Shown: positions 35,498 to 44,940, counted from the first letter of the stretch. The stretch: DNA of 64,000 nt from Bacillus thuringiensis (GCF_001182785.1 NZ_CP012099.1:1486501-1550500), one strand, 5' to 3'. The notes: generated by a model not told the origin, from the letters alone. A program made the numbers and translations.

Positions 35498-36139
35498 ATG
35501 AAATATCCAGACCATTTAGTAAAACAAGTGAAAGAGCGTAGTGCTCCTTATCAACTAGAAGGTTTTTTAAGTGGACAAGGTCCTGAAAATCCCAAATTTA
35601 TGTTGTTAGGAGAAGCGCCTGGTGAAACAGAAATTCATAATGGGATTCCGTTTAGCGGGAGGTCGGGAAAACAATTAATGGTTTTTTTAGATCGTATTCA
35701 CGTTACAAGGAAAGAAGTATATATTACGAGCGCTGTTCGGAGTAGACCTTATAAATGGCGAGAGAAAAAAGAACGAAATGGTGAAAGCATACAAAAAAAG
35801 TATAATAGAACGCCAAATCAAGGAGAAATAGTTGCCCATGCGCCTTTGTTAGATTATGAATTAGAGAAAATAAATCCGAGGCTTATCGTCACGCTTGGAA
35901 ATATCGGTCTTCAACGTTTAACAGGAAAAAATAAAAAAATCACAGATGTACACGGGCAATTATTAAAACAGCCCATTCAAAAATTAAAGGATATGCAAAG
36001 TGCAGAGTTTACATGGTCAGAGAATGAATATCATGTTTTTCCAACTTTTCATCCAGCTTCCATTTTTTATAATCGGAGTTTATTGGAGCTTATTTATGAG
36101 AATTTGGAGAAGCTTAAAAGACTTGTAATAAAAAACTAG
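35498..36139 (+). CDS. Uracil-DNA glycosylase-superfamily protein without Fe-S cysteines
   Basis: A 213-residue protein with UDG-superfamily motifs: FMLLGEAPGETE (motif 1) followed by GIPFSGRSGKQL, INPRLIVTLGNIGLQRL in the core, and FPTFHPASIFYN (motif 2, histidine before P). This pattern is closest to family 4 enzymes that remove uracil from DNA. Family 4 enzymes carry four cysteines for a 4Fe-4S cluster, but this protein has no cysteine at all, so it must be a cluster-free variant. ATG 35498 is taken over GTG 35489 on ribosome site spacing. Convergent with ypjC. Confidence 0.75.
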   Translation: MKYPDHLVKQVKERSAPYQLEGFLSGQGPENPKFMLLGEAPGETEIHNGIPFSGRSGKQLMVFLDRIHVTRKEVYITSAVRSRPYKWREKKERNGESIQKKYNRTPNQGEIVAHAPLLDYELEKINPRLIVTLGNIGLQRLTGKNKKITDVHGQLLKQPIQKLKDMQSAEFTWSENEYHVFPTFHPASIFYNRSLLELIYENLEKLKRLVIKN

Positions 36140-36163
36140 AAAAGCTAAGGCGCTTTTCTAGTT
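36134..36163. terminator. Convergent hairpin between the UDG-like gene and ypjC
   Basis: AACTAGAAAAGC pairs with GCTTTTCTAGTT (12 bp). The T-runs are weak on both strands (TTACATTTA on plus), so efficiency is uncertain. Confidence 0.6.
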
Positions 36164-36167
36164 ACAT

Positions 36168-37049
36168 TTAATTATGTAAAGGGTTTTTATTTTCATCTAA
36201 CGTAAATCCTTCACCAACTACATCATGTACATCACTTACAGCGACAAAAGCATGAGGATCTACAGAAGTAATGATATTCTTTAATTTCACGATTTCATTT
36301 TTAGCAACAACGCAATACAGTACGTTACGTTCCACTTTTGTATACGATCCAACAGCCTTTAAAAAGGTTGCTCCGCGCTCCATTTCAGATAAAATTTTGG
36401 CAGCAATTTCATCATTTTTCTCTGAGATAATAGTCGCTCCTTTGGCGGCATAGGCTCCTTCTTGCATAAAATCAATGACTTTAGCCCCGATAAAAACAGC
36501 AACTAACGTATACATACCCTCGCGGTATGATAAATAGGTAAGAATAGAGACGACGATAACGACAGCATCGAACATAAACATCGTTTTACCCATACTCCAG
36601 CCAACATATTTGTGAGCTAGTCGTGCGATAATATCTACACCGCCAGTAGTCCCGCCATATTTAAATATTATCCCAAGGCCGATACCGATAAATGCCCCGG
36701 CGAATAAAGCTGCGAGTGTCATATCATTTTGCAAGTTTAAATGTAAGTTGAGTACTTCGTAACGCTGGAAAATCCATAGAAATAAAGATACGCTAAAGGT
36801 GCCAATTAATGTATATAAAAATGTCGTTCTGCCAAGTAACCTCCAACCAATAAAAAATATAGGGATATTTAAAATTAAGTTTGAGTAGGAAGGATCAAAC
36901 TTAAATAAAAAATACAATAATAGTGTAATACCAGTAAACCCACCCTCTGCAAGGTGGTTTTCAATATTGATATTGACAATACCGAAAGAAAATATAGCGG
37001 AACCGATTAAAATAAAAATAATATTTCGCATCTTCAATTTTGATGTCAT
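36168..37049 (-). CDS. ypjC: YpjC, YitT-family membrane protein (DUF2179)
   Basis: A 293-residue protein with five to six transmembrane helices in the N-terminal two thirds (IIFILIGSAIFSFGIVNINI, GTTGGVDIIARLAHKYVGWS) and a soluble C-terminal DUF2179 domain (GATFLKAVGSYTKVERNVLY, then DPHAFVAVSDVHDVVGEGF). YitT-family proteins are membrane proteins of unknown transport or regulatory role. AGGGGGA precedes the start on the minus strand. In the ypj cluster here it is turned against its neighbours. Confidence 0.88.
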   Translation of the reverse strand: MTSKLKMRNIIFILIGSAIFSFGIVNINIENHLAEGGFTGITLLLYFLFKFDPSYSNLILNIPIFFIGWRLLGRTTFLYTLIGTFSVSLFLWIFQRYEVLNLHLNLQNDMTLAALFAGAFIGIGLGIIFKYGGTTGGVDIIARLAHKYVGWSMGKTMFMFDAVVIVVSILTYLSYREGMYTLVAVFIGAKVIDFMQEGAYAAKGATIISEKNDEIAAKILSEMERGATFLKAVGSYTKVERNVLYCVVAKNEIVKLKNIITSVDPHAFVAVSDVHDVVGEGFTLDENKNPLHN

Positions 37050-37145
37050 ATAGAAATCCCCCTAATTATGTAATGATTATATTGCTCCGCTGAAACGGTA
37101 AAACATAATAAGTAATTTCTAGTTGCTAGTGAAAATAGTAAGAGC

Positions 37146-37316
37146 CCGATTGGTATGGGCTGATCTTTTGGGAAAAGCACGCAAAAGAAGTTTCACTTTA
37201 CCCCGTTCCAACGGCTGGTAGGAGATAAAGCTCTGAAGAAAGGCGACCCAGCCGTAGGAACCTGATTGGTGTGGGCTAATCTTTTGCAAAAAGCGCAAAA
37301 GAAAGTTTCACTTTAT
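37146..37316. repeat. Two partial direct copies of a B. cereus-type dispersed repeat
   Basis: A ~55-base unit occurs at 37146-37200 and again at 37261-37316. Both share GATTGGT, then TGGGCT, ATCTTTTG, GCAAAAGAA and GTTTCACTTTA. Between them ACGGCTGG and CCAGCCGT form an 8-bp inverted repeat. The same right end (CGATTGGTGAGGGGTGAT then AAAGTTTCACTTTAT) occurs in the bcr1-like element at 43661. The 376-base gap 37050-37425 holds no gene apart from these repeats. Confidence 0.7.
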
Positions 37317-37425
37317 TATAGTCTATCCAAAAAAGGGTCGCAAATAGGTGTTTGGCGGGGAATAATATTTGTCAAATCGCGATGAATTGGCTAACATGAA
37401 AGAGGAAGGATTAGAGGTGAATAGT

Positions 37426-37767
37426 ATGGAAGCAAAAACGATGAAAGATATGCAGAAAGAAGTAGATGCATATATTGGTCAGTTTAAAGAAGGTTATTTC
37501 AGTCCGCTTGCAATGATGGCTCGTTTAACGGAAGAAATGGGGGAGCTTGCAAGAGAGGTAAATCATTATTATGGTGAGAAACCGAAGAAAACGACTGAAA
37601 AAGAAAATAGTATTGAAGAAGAGCTTGGAGATGTATTATTTGTTATGATTTGTATGGCAAATAGTTTAAATATTGATTTAGAGACAGCACACAACATTGT
37701 AATGAATAAATTTAATACACGTGATAAAGATCGCTGGACACGTATTGATGAGGGAGAGAAAGAATAA
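37426..37767 (+). CDS. ypjD: MazG-like nucleotide pyrophosphohydrolase YpjD
   Basis: Predicted NTP pyrophosphohydrolase cleaning the nucleotide pool. The 113-residue protein has MazG-type metal-binding acidic motifs: [16 protein letters not shown] (ExxE) and [15 protein letters not shown] (ExxD). ATG 37426 has GAGGTGA 5 bases away; the frame open to TTG 37369 adds 19 residues absent from B. subtilis YpjD. It heads the operon ypjD-dapB-mgsA-bshB1-bshA-cca-birA and overlaps dapB by one base. Confidence 0.88.
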   Translation: MEAKTMKDMQKEVDAYIGQFKEGYFSPLAMMARLTEEMGELAREVNHYYGEKPKKTTEKENSIEEELGDVLFVMICMANSLNIDLETAHNIVMNKFNTRDKDRWTRIDEGEKE

Positions 37768-38567
37768 TGAAAGAAATTAAAGTAATTATCGCCGGACCAA
37801 GAGGACGTATGGGACATGAAGCAGTCCTTCTTATGGAAAGAACAGAACATTTTAATTTAGTAGCAGCAGTAGATTATAAGCATGGTGGAGAGAAGATTTC
37901 TGATTTACCTGGCATGCCAGCGTTACATACGCCGATTTACGCTGATTTACATACTTGTTTAGATGAAGTAGAAGCAGATGTGTTGTTAGATTTAACAACA
38001 CCAGAAGTTGGGAAACAACACGTTACACTTGCAGTTGAGCGTGGACTTCGTTCGGTTATTGGTACAACTGGATTTACAGAAGAAGAATTGGCACGTTTAA
38101 CAGAGAATGCAAAAGAAAAAGCAGTAGGAACAATTATTGCTCCAAACTTTGCAATTGGTGCAGTTCTTATGATGAAATTCTCACAAATGGCAGCGAAATA
38201 TTTCCAAGATGTTGAGGTAATTGAATTACATCATGATCAAAAATTAGACGCACCATCTGGTACAGCTGTAAAAACGGTAGAGTTAATTCGTCAAAATCGT
38301 GAATCAAAGCAGCAAGGTCATCCAAATGAAGTAGAGCAACTAGCAGGTGCACGTGGTGCAAATGTAGACGGTATTCACATTCATAGTGTACGTTTGCCAG
38401 GGCTTATTGCACACCAAGAAGTAATGTTCGGTGGAGATGGACAAATGTTAACAGTTCGTCATGATTCATTCAATCGTGCATCATTTATGTCAGGTGTAAA
38501 ACTATCAATTGAGACAGTAATGAACCTTGATCATCTTGTGTACGGTTTAGAAAATATTATCGACTAA
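37767..38567 (+). CDS. dapB: 4-hydroxy-tetrahydrodipicolinate reductase
   Basis: Lysine and meso-diaminopimelate synthesis, also feeding dipicolinate for spores. The 266-residue protein has the NAD(P) site [15 protein letters not shown] at 5-19, the catalytic [15 protein letters not shown] near 153-167 and GTTGF near 100. Its ATG overlaps the ypjD stop (TAATG). mgsA follows after 14 bases with AAGGGGAG before its start. Confidence 0.96.
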   Translation: MKEIKVIIAGPRGRMGHEAVLLMERTEHFNLVAAVDYKHGGEKISDLPGMPALHTPIYADLHTCLDEVEADVLLDLTTPEVGKQHVTLAVERGLRSVIGTTGFTEEELARLTENAKEKAVGTIIAPNFAIGAVLMMKFSQMAAKYFQDVEVIELHHDQKLDAPSGTAVKTVELIRQNRESKQQGHPNEVEQLAGARGANVDGIHIHSVRLPGLIAHQEVMFGGDGQMLTVRHDSFNRASFMSGVKLSIETVMNLDHLVYGLENIID

Positions 38568-38581
38568 AGGGGAGACAACGG

Positions 38582-38977
38582 ATGAAAATTGCCTTAATCG
38601 CACATGACAAAAAGAAAAATGATATGGTTTCGTTTGCATACGCATATAAACCAATTTTTGAACAACATGAATTATTTGCAACAGGAACGACAGGGCTTCG
38701 TATTATGGAAGCGACTGGATTAGTTGTAACAAGATATCAATCTGGCCCTCTTGGTGGAGATCAAGAAATTGGTGCAATGATTGCAAAAAACGATTTAGAT
38801 ATGGTGATTTTCTTCCGCGATCCATTAACAGCACAGCCGCATGAACCGGATGTGAATGCATTGCTTCGTTTATGTGATGTATATGGGATTCCACTTGCAA
38901 CGAATATGGCAAGTGCTGAAATGTTAATGCATGCATTAGAGCGAGGAGATTTAGATTATCGTAAGTTAAGAAAATGA
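38582..38977 (+). CDS. mgsA: Methylglyoxal synthase
   Basis: Converts dihydroxyacetone phosphate to methylglyoxal, a bypass of lower glycolysis. The 131-residue protein starts [19 protein letters not shown], binds phosphate through [14 protein letters not shown] near 37-50, and has the catalytic aspartate region [17 protein letters not shown] near 80-96. Methylglyoxal is detoxified partly through bacillithiol, whose synthesis genes follow directly; the stop overlaps the region before bshB1. Confidence 0.96.
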   Translation: MKIALIAHDKKKNDMVSFAYAYKPIFEQHELFATGTTGLRIMEATGLVVTRYQSGPLGGDQEIGAMIAKNDLDMVIFFRDPLTAQPHEPDVNALLRLCDVYGIPLATNMASAEMLMHALERGDLDYRKLRK

Positions 38978-38988
38978 GGGGAACAATT

Positions 38989-39693
38989 ATGAGTGGATTA
39001 CATATATTAGCGTTTGGTGCTCATGCCGATGATGTTGAAATCGGCATGGCTGGTACCATCGCTAAATATACAAAGCAAGGGTATGAAGTAGGTATTTGTG
39101 ATTTAACAGAAGCTGATCTTTCTTCCAATGGAACGATAGAGTTGAGAAAAGAAGAAGCAGAGGTCGCAGCTCGTATAATGGGAGTAAAAACGAGGCTGAA
39201 TTTAGCGATGCCAGACCGTGGTTTGTATATGAAAGAAGAGTATATACGTGAAATTGTCAAGGTGATCCGTACATATAAACCAAAACTAGTTTTTGCGCCA
39301 TACTATGAAGATCGCCATCCAGATCATGCAAATTGTGCAAAGCTTGTGGAAGAGGCTATTTTTTCAGCAGGAATCCGTAAATATATGCCGGAACTTTCAC
39401 CACATCGTGTGGAGTCTTTTTATAATTATATGATTAATGGTTTTCATAAACCGAATTTTTGTATAGATATAAGTGAGTACCTCTCTATAAAGGTGGAAGC
39501 ATTAGAAGCGTATGAAAGTCAGTTTTCAACAGGGAGTGATGGTGTTAAGACACCGTTAACAGAAGGTTACGTTGAAACTGTGATTGCTCGTGAGAAGATG
39601 TTTGGAAAAGAAGTTGGAGTCTTGTATGCCGAGGGATTTATGAGTAAGAAACCGGTTTTATTACATGCTGATTTATTAGGGGGATGTAAATGA
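38989..39693 (+). CDS. bshB1: Bacillithiol synthesis deacetylase BshB1
   Basis: Zinc deacetylase converting GlcNAc-malate to GlcN-malate. The 234-residue protein of the PIG-L family has [17 protein letters not shown] (zinc ligands in HADD) near 7-23 and [14 protein letters not shown] (third ligand) near 104-117. ATG 38989 follows GAGGGG; an ATG at 38974 overlaps the mgsA stop but has no ribosome site. bshA overlaps its end by four bases (ATGA). Confidence 0.95.
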   Translation: MSGLHILAFGAHADDVEIGMAGTIAKYTKQGYEVGICDLTEADLSSNGTIELRKEEAEVAARIMGVKTRLNLAMPDRGLYMKEEYIREIVKVIRTYKPKLVFAPYYEDRHPDHANCAKLVEEAIFSAGIRKYMPELSPHRVESFYNYMINGFHKPNFCIDISEYLSIKVEALEAYESQFSTGSDGVKTPLTEGYVETVIAREKMFGKEVGVLYAEGFMSKKPVLLHADLLGGCK

Positions 39694-40835
39694 AATTAAA
39701 AATAGGTATTACATGTTATCCTTCTGTAGGTGGTTCTGGAGTTGTTGGAACAGAATTAGGAAAGCAATTGGCGGAACGCGGGCATGAAATTCACTTTATT
39801 ACATCGGGTTTGCCATTCCGGTTAAATAAAGTATATCCAAACATATATTTTCATGAAGTAACGGTAAGCCAATACTCTGTATTTCAATATCCACCATACG
39901 ATTTAGCGTTAGCAAGTAAGATGGCAGAGGTTGCACAAAGAGAAAACTTAGACATTTTACATGTGCATTACGCAATACCACATGCAATTTGTGCATATTT
40001 AGCAAAACAAATGATCGGAGAGCGTATTAAAATTGTTACAACCTTGCATGGAACAGATATTACTGTGTTAGGTTCCGACCCTTCGTTAAATAATTTAATT
40101 CGTTTTGGTATTGAGCAATCGGATGTTGTTACTGCTGTCTCGCATTCATTAATTAACGAAACGCATGAGCTTGTAAAACCAAGTAAAGAAATTCAAACGG
40201 TATATAACTTTATAGACGAACGCGTATATTTCAAGCGTAATATGTCTCAGTTAAAGAAAGAATACGGTATAAGTGAGAGTGAAAAAGTACTTATTCATAT
40301 TTCGAATTTCCGTAAAGTGAAACGTGTGCAGGATGTTGTTGAGGCATTTGCTAAAATTGTTAAAGAAGTAGATGCGAAGTTACTTCTTGTTGGAGACGGA
40401 CCAGAATTCTGTACGATTTTACAGATAGTGAAGAATTTACATATTGAAGATCGCGTTTTATTCCTAGGGAAGCAAGATAATGTTGCAGAACTACTTGCAA
40501 TGAGTGATTTAATGTTGCTTCTATCAGAGAAGGAAAGTTTTGGTCTTGTTTTATTAGAAGCAATGGCGTGTGGTGTACCTTGTATCGGAACACGGGTTGG
40601 AGGTATTCCAGAGGTTATTCAACACGGGGAAACAGGATATTTGTGTGAAGTTGGCGATACAACAGGAGTGGCAAATCAAGCTACTCAGCTATTAAAGGAC
40701 GAGGAACTTCACCGCAATATGGGAGAACGAGCAAGAGAAAGTGTTTATGAGCAATTTCGCTCAGAAAAAATTGTTTCACAATATGAAACGATTTACTATG
40801 ACGTACTAAGGGATGACAAAAATGGAAAGATTTAA
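39690..40835 (+). CDS. bshA: Bacillithiol synthesis glycosyltransferase BshA
   Basis: First bacillithiol step: transfers GlcNAc to L-malate. The 381-residue GT4-type protein has a GT-B fold: [20 protein letters not shown] near 9-28 and the nucleotide-sugar motif [20 protein letters not shown] near 282-301, plus [15 protein letters not shown]. It overlaps bshB1 by ATGA and cca starts before its stop, so translation is coupled along this operon. Confidence 0.96.
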   Translation: MKLKIGITCYPSVGGSGVVGTELGKQLAERGHEIHFITSGLPFRLNKVYPNIYFHEVTVSQYSVFQYPPYDLALASKMAEVAQRENLDILHVHYAIPHAICAYLAKQMIGERIKIVTTLHGTDITVLGSDPSLNNLIRFGIEQSDVVTAVSHSLINETHELVKPSKEIQTVYNFIDERVYFKRNMSQLKKEYGISESEKVLIHISNFRKVKRVQDVVEAFAKIVKEVDAKLLLVGDGPEFCTILQIVKNLHIEDRVLFLGKQDNVAELLAMSDLMLLLSEKESFGLVLLEAMACGVPCIGTRVGGIPEVIQHGETGYLCEVGDTTGVANQATQLLKDEELHRNMGERARESVYEQFRSEKIVSQYETIYYDVLRDDKNGKI

Positions 40836-42015
40836 AAAAGCTAGTTCTATTATTGAGACATTAAAGCAACAAGGACATGAGGCTTACTTTGTTGGTGGGA
40901 GCGTACGAGATCTTATTATCGATAGGCCGATTGGAGATATTGATATTGCGACATCTGCTTTACCAGAAGAAGTGATGGCTATATTCCCAAGAAATGTTCC
41001 TGTTGGTCTTGAGCATGGAACTGTAATTGTTGTAGAAAATGGTGAGCCTTATGAGGTAACTACTTTTCGAACAGAAAGCGAATATGAAGATTTTCGAAGA
41101 CCTAGTAGTGTTCAGTTTGTTCGTTCATTAGAAGAGGATTTAAAACGTCGTGATTTCACGATGAATGCAATTGCTATGACAGAAGAAGGCGAAATGGTTG
41201 ATTTATTTGCTGGGCAGGAAGCCATTCAACAGAGAGAAATTGTGACAGTTGGAAATGCTGCTGATCGTTTTCAAGAAGATGCCCTGCGAATGATGCGTGG
41301 TATTCGGTTTGTAAGCACGTTAGGTTTTTCATTAGAAACGAAAACGAAGCAAGCGATTGAAACGTATGGGCATTTGCTAGAACATATAGCAATTGAGCGC
41401 ATTACAGTAGAGTTTGAGAAACTGTTAACTGGTACATATTGTGTGAAAGGTCTCAAAGAATTAGTAGAAACGAAGCTATTTTCTCATTTGCCATATTTAC
41501 AAATGTCAGAAGAGAGACTGTTAAAAGCTACGCAGTATAAATGGGATTCTTTCGAAACGGATATTGACGCGTGGGCATTTTTCTTATATTGTATCGGAGA
41601 AGAACATCCATCTGTTTTTTTACGTCAATGGAAGTTTTCAAATAAAAAAATAAAAGATATTGTTGCAGTTTTATTGGCAATACGTACTAGAAAGGAGAAG
41701 GATTGGGATACAGTCCTTCTTTATAAAACGGGAATTCATATCGCTGAAATGGCAGAGAGAGTATATGAAGCGATGATTGAAAGCTATGACCCTACATCTG
41801 TTAAACGAGTACAATCAATGTTTCACGCATTGCCAATCCAGAGTCGTCAAGAAATGAATGTGACTGGTAATGATTTATTAAACTGGGCAAACAAAAAGCC
41901 TGGTCCGTGGGTTGCTGACATGCTTCAGAAAATCGAGGAAGCAATCGTACAAGGAAACGTAGTTAATGAGAAAGAGCGTATAAGGGAGTGGCTGCAAGGA
42001 TGCAATCTACTATAA
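40822..42015 (+). CDS. cca: tRNA CCA-adding nucleotidyltransferase
   Basis: Adds or repairs the 3' CCA of tRNAs. The 397-residue protein has the class II signature [20 protein letters not shown] near 21-40, with the metal-binding DID, and [11 protein letters not shown] and [17 protein letters not shown] of the neck region. ATG 40822 gives the usual family length, with AAGGGATGA upstream; the track open to 40813 adds three residues. It overlaps bshA by 14 bases and birA by 16. Confidence 0.96.
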   Translation: MERFKKASSIIETLKQQGHEAYFVGGSVRDLIIDRPIGDIDIATSALPEEVMAIFPRNVPVGLEHGTVIVVENGEPYEVTTFRTESEYEDFRRPSSVQFVRSLEEDLKRRDFTMNAIAMTEEGEMVDLFAGQEAIQQREIVTVGNAADRFQEDALRMMRGIRFVSTLGFSLETKTKQAIETYGHLLEHIAIERITVEFEKLLTGTYCVKGLKELVETKLFSHLPYLQMSEERLLKATQYKWDSFETDIDAWAFFLYCIGEEHPSVFLRQWKFSNKKIKDIVAVLLAIRTRKEKDWDTVLLYKTGIHIAEMAERVYEAMIESYDPTSVKRVQSMFHALPIQSRQEMNVTGNDLLNWANKKPGPWVADMLQKIEEAIVQGNVVNEKERIREWLQGCNLL

Positions 42016-42980
42016 GAAAGCAGTTATTGCAAGTTTTTTCTGAAGCGGATGGCGAGTTTGTATCCGGCCAAACGATTAGTGATAAACTTGGTTGTTCAAG
42101 AACTGCCGTGTGGAAACATATGGAAGACCTCAGGAGTGAGGGATATGAACTTGAAGCTGTGCGTCGATTAGGTTACCGAATTGCAAGTAAGCCAGACAAA
42201 GTGACTGCTAATGAAATTCAGTTAGGGCTACAAACGAAGCGAATTGGTAGAACAGTGTATTTTGAAGAAACTGTTGAATCAACGCAGCACATTGCAGCAA
42301 AACTTGCTTATGAAGGTGCAGAAGAAGGAACTATCGTTGTAGCAGAAGAACAAACAGCGGGAAGAGGTCGTTTAAGCAGAAAATGGTATTCACCAAAAGG
42401 AACAGGAATTTGGATGAGTATTATTTTACGTCCATCAATCCCAGTTCATCATGCACCGCAACTTACTTTGTTAGCGGCTGTTAGTGTTGCACAGGCAATT
42501 GAAAAATGTACAGGTGTAAACGTGGGAATAAAATGGCCAAATGATATTTTAATTCAAGGTAAAAAGGCTGTAGGTATATTAACAGAAATGCAAGCGGATC
42601 CTGATAAAATTAATGCTGTTATTATGGGCATCGGTATTAATGCGAATCAAAAGCAAGAACATTTTGATGAAGAAATTCAGCACATTGCTACTTCATTAGC
42701 GATTGAATCAGGTAAGCCGATTGTTCGTGCAGAACTTATGCAACAAATCTATTTACAACTAGAAAAATTATATGAAGAGTATTTACAAAATGGTTTCTCT
42801 GTCATTAAAATCCTTTGGGAAAGTTACGCTGTGAGCATCGGGAAAGAAATTACTGCTCGAACGATGAGAGAGACGATTACGGGGTTAGCAAAAGGAATCA
42901 CAGAGGATGGTGTATTACTTCTGGAGGATCATGAGGGGAAAGTACATCATATTCATTCTGCAGATATTGAAATTAAGTAA
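42000..42980 (+). CDS. birA: Biotin operon repressor / biotin-protein ligase
   Basis: Joins biotin to carboxylases through biotinyl-AMP and represses biotin genes. The 326-residue protein has an N-terminal winged HTH (TISDKLGCSRTAVWKHMEDL), the ligase signature EEQTAGRGRLSRKWYSPKGT near 119-138, KWPNDI near 179, and a C-terminal SH3-like domain. The HTH marks it as the bifunctional form. ATG 42000 is chosen over GTG 41988. Last gene of the ypjD operon before a terminator. Confidence 0.95.
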   Translation: MQSTIRKQLLQVFSEADGEFVSGQTISDKLGCSRTAVWKHMEDLRSEGYELEAVRRLGYRIASKPDKVTANEIQLGLQTKRIGRTVYFEETVESTQHIAAKLAYEGAEEGTIVVAEEQTAGRGRLSRKWYSPKGTGIWMSIILRPSIPVHHAPQLTLLAAVSVAQAIEKCTGVNVGIKWPNDILIQGKKAVGILTEMQADPDKINAVIMGIGINANQKQEHFDEEIQHIATSLAIESGKPIVRAELMQQIYLQLEKLYEEYLQNGFSVIKILWESYAVSIGKEITARTMRETITGLAKGITEDGVLLLEDHEGKVHHIHSADIEIK

Positions 42981-43010
42981 AAGAAGTTCCTCTTTTGGAA
43001 CTTCTTTTTA
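42979..43010 (+). terminator. Intrinsic terminator of the ypjD-birA operon
   Basis: AAAAGAAGTTCC pairs with GGAACTTCTTTT around the birA stop, loop TCTTTT, then TA and T-rich sequence. Confidence 0.85.
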
Positions 43011-43107
43011 TTTCAATATTTTTGAGTTGAATTTGTAATATGATAATAAATTCATTTAATATTTAAAGTTCATTTCAAGATATCTTCCGTCTAGTTGGCC
43101 TGGCATG

Positions 43108-43497
43108 TTATTTGACGATTACTTTGCCTTCCATTCCTTTAAGGAGATGGTATCGACATATTAATTCATATGTACCAGTATTTTTAGGTTTCACGGTAAT
43201 ATTCTTTTCTTTTCCTGACTCGACTACGACGTCAATGCCGAGTTTTTTCACTGTAAAGGTGTGCTCGTTTTTACCTTTATTTTTCAATAGTAATGTTGTT
43301 GATCCTTCAAGCGGAATCGTGATGACATTTGGATTAAAGTAATCATCATTTAGTTCAACCTCAATCACGTTCGTTAAATCGGTAGGTTGTGTTACGACAT
43401 TAACTGAGGCAAATACATGAAAGGATCCTAAAGACATCCACCATACAATCATTACAAGCAAACTGCTGAATCGAAATAACCACCTGTTCATAGACAT
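43108..43497 (-). CDS. Secreted cupredoxin-domain protein
   Basis: A 129-residue protein with an N-terminal signal or anchor (LFRFSSLLVMIVWWMSLGSF then VFA) and a cupredoxin fold. Copper ligands typical of type 1 sites are visible: histidine in KNEHTFTV, then cysteine, histidine and methionine in LICRYHLLKGMEG. It should carry copper and electrons outside the cell, or bind copper for an oxidase. ATG 43497 has AAAGGAG 8 bases upstream; TTG 43503 is too close. It stands alone between birA and the bcr1-like repeat. Confidence 0.8.
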   Translation of the reverse strand: MSMNRWLFRFSSLLVMIVWWMSLGSFHVFASVNVVTQPTDLTNVIEVELNDDYFNPNVITIPLEGSTTLLLKNKGKNEHTFTVKKLGIDVVVESGKEKNITVKPKNTGTYELICRYHLLKGMEGKVIVK

Positions 43498-43660
43498 TTG
43501 CAATTCTCCTTTGTTAAGTACTTTTCCTCAATTAACCTGCATCATTAGTTTAAGAGTTATACTATACAGTTAAATTGATTACAGAAGAAATTAACTTGGA
43601 CTTTTTTAACATGCGTTGAAAAAACATGTATCTTTTCAGGATTGAATTATCTATAAAAAG

Positions 43661-43788
43661 TTTATCCCGCTATTTGCCGGGTAGTAAGACCCCTACCTCA
43701 AAATTCAGCGGAAGCAAAGCAGTTAGGAGGGGGAGCGGGCTGTCCGTAAAAGTCCGATTGGTGAGGGGTGATTAAAGTTTCACTTTAT
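43661..43788. repeat. bcr1-like dispersed repeat bordered by TTTAT
   Basis: A ~128-base non-coding element with TTTAT at both edges (43661-43665 and 43784-43788). Inside are a short hairpin (CCCGCTATTTGCCGGG), GACCCCTACCTC and GAGGGGGAGCGGG, then GTCCGATTGGTGAGGGGTGA and a right end AAAGTTTCACTTTAT. TTTAT borders and a length of 130-160 bases are what I recall for bcr1 elements of the B. cereus group. Its right half matches the pair at 37146-37316. Confidence 0.65.
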
Positions 43789-43879
43789 AGCATATATACT
43801 CTCGTGTTAAATTTCATATACCGTAATAAGAATAAAAAATTATTTTTTCGAAAAAATGTAGTAATTCCCTTTTGTAGTT

Positions 43880-43888
43880 TGCTATAAT
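43880..43888 (+). promoter_or_regulatory. Extended -10 promoter of the panB leader
   Basis: TGCTATAAT, an extended -10 with TATAAT at 43883-43888; no good -35 (AGTAAT-like). Predicted start near 43895. Confidence 0.55.
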
Positions 43889-43894
43889 TAGTTC

Positions 43895-44057
43895 GAATGT
43901 GGGCAGTATCAGAGCGAACTGCACCATGATTCGAAGTAATACGAAAAATAATAACTTGGATTCTGCCTTGATCCAATAACGGACTGGGACAGAGGGATGA
44001 ATAATGCCGACTAACACACAACCCTTCTGCCCTTTTATGGCCAGAGGGGTTTTTTAT
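43895..44057 (+). ncRNA. Candidate structured leader RNA upstream of panB
   Basis: About 160 transcribed bases between an extended -10 promoter and panB with no ORF and three hairpins. AGTTCG (43890) pairs with CGAACT (43915), TTGGAT (43956) with ATCCAA (43971), and a strong terminator stem lies at 44020-44051. GGGCAG at 43901 could instead pair with CTGCCC at 44027 in the terminator arm, giving a possible anti-terminator. A leader regulating pantothenate genes (a 'pan motif' type RNA is known upstream of panB in Firmicutes) or an independent small RNA are both possible; I could not match a consensus. Confidence 0.45.
44020..44057 (+). terminator. Terminator hairpin of the panB leader
   Basis: AACCCTTCTGCCC and GGCCAGAGGGGTT form a long stem with one internal mismatch and G-U pairs, then six T residues, 47 bases before panB. 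Confidence 0.85.
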
Positions 44058-44103
44058 ATGATTTCGGCCATCTCCTCTCTCCTGCATAAAGGAGGAGTAG
44101 TTT

Positions 44104-44940
44104 TTGAAAACAAAAACAGTTTTTTTGAAGATGAAAGAGCAAGGTGAGCCGATTACAATGCTAACGGCGTATGATTATCCATCTGCTAAATTAGCAGAAG
44201 AAGCTGAAGTTGATATGATTCTAGTTGGAGATTCTCTTGGAATGGTTGTACTCGGATACGATTCAACAGTACCTGTAACAGTAGAGGATATGATTCATCA
44301 TACGAAAGCTGTACGCCGCGGAGCGAAAGAGACGTTTATTGTAACTGATATGCCATTTATGTCGTATCACGTATCGTTACAAGAAACGATGGTGAATGCA
44401 CGCCGCATCGTTCAAGAGAGCGGGGCGCATGCACTGAAGGTAGAAGGTGCTGGAGAAGTTATATCAACAATTCAATATTTGACGAACGCAGGAATTCCTG
44501 TTGTAGCGCATTTAGGTTTAACCCCTCAATCTGTAGGAGTGTTGGGTGGATATAAAGTGCAAGGAAAAGATGCGGAGAGTGCTAAGAAATTAATAGAAGA
44601 TGCAAAGAAATGTGAAGAAGCTGGTGCAATAGCGCTTGTGTTAGAATGTGTACCAATGCAGTTAGCAGAACTTATTTCAGAGCAACTAACAATACCGACA
44701 ATTGGGATTGGTGCAGGACAAAAAGTAGATGGGCAAGTGCTTGTTTATCATGATCTTATCTCATACGGCGTGAATCGTGTTCCGAAATTTGTGAAGCAAT
44801 ATACGTCTGTTCAAGAGGAGATTGTGCGTGGGATTTCACAATACGTTACTGAAGTAAAGACAAGGCAATTTCCTGAAGAAAAACATTCGTTCACAATGAA
44901 AGAGGAAGAATGCTTAGCGTTATACGGAGGAAAACAATAA
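44104..44940 (+). CDS. panB: 3-methyl-2-oxobutanoate hydroxymethyltransferase
   Basis: First committed step to pantothenate: ketopantoate from 2-oxoisovalerate and methylene-tetrahydrofolate. The 278-residue protein has the magnesium-binding [17 protein letters not shown] near 39-55, the catalytic glutamate in ALVLECVP near 177-184, and TIGIGAG. The start is TTG 44104, preceded by a perfect AAAGGAGGAG. It opens panBCD, with panC overlapping by one base. A structured leader with a terminator lies just upstream. Confidence 0.96.
   Translation: MKTKTVFLKMKEQGEPITMLTAYDYPSAKLAEEAEVDMILVGDSLGMVVLGYDSTVPVTVEDMIHHTKAVRRGAKETFIVTDMPFMSYHVSLQETMVNARRIVQESGAHALKVEGAGEVISTIQYLTNAGIPVVAHLGLTPQSVGVLGGYKVQGKDAESAKKLIEDAKKCEEAGAIALVLECVPMQLAELISEQLTIPTIGIGAGQKVDGQVLVYHDLISYGVNRVPKFVKQYTSVQEEIVRGISQYVTEVKTRQFPEEKHSFTMKEEECLALYGGKQ

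Noticed and set aside
43785..44087. Minus-strand ORFs opposite the panB leader
   Set aside because: They follow from the structured leader and terminator; no ribosome site and no resemblance to known proteins.
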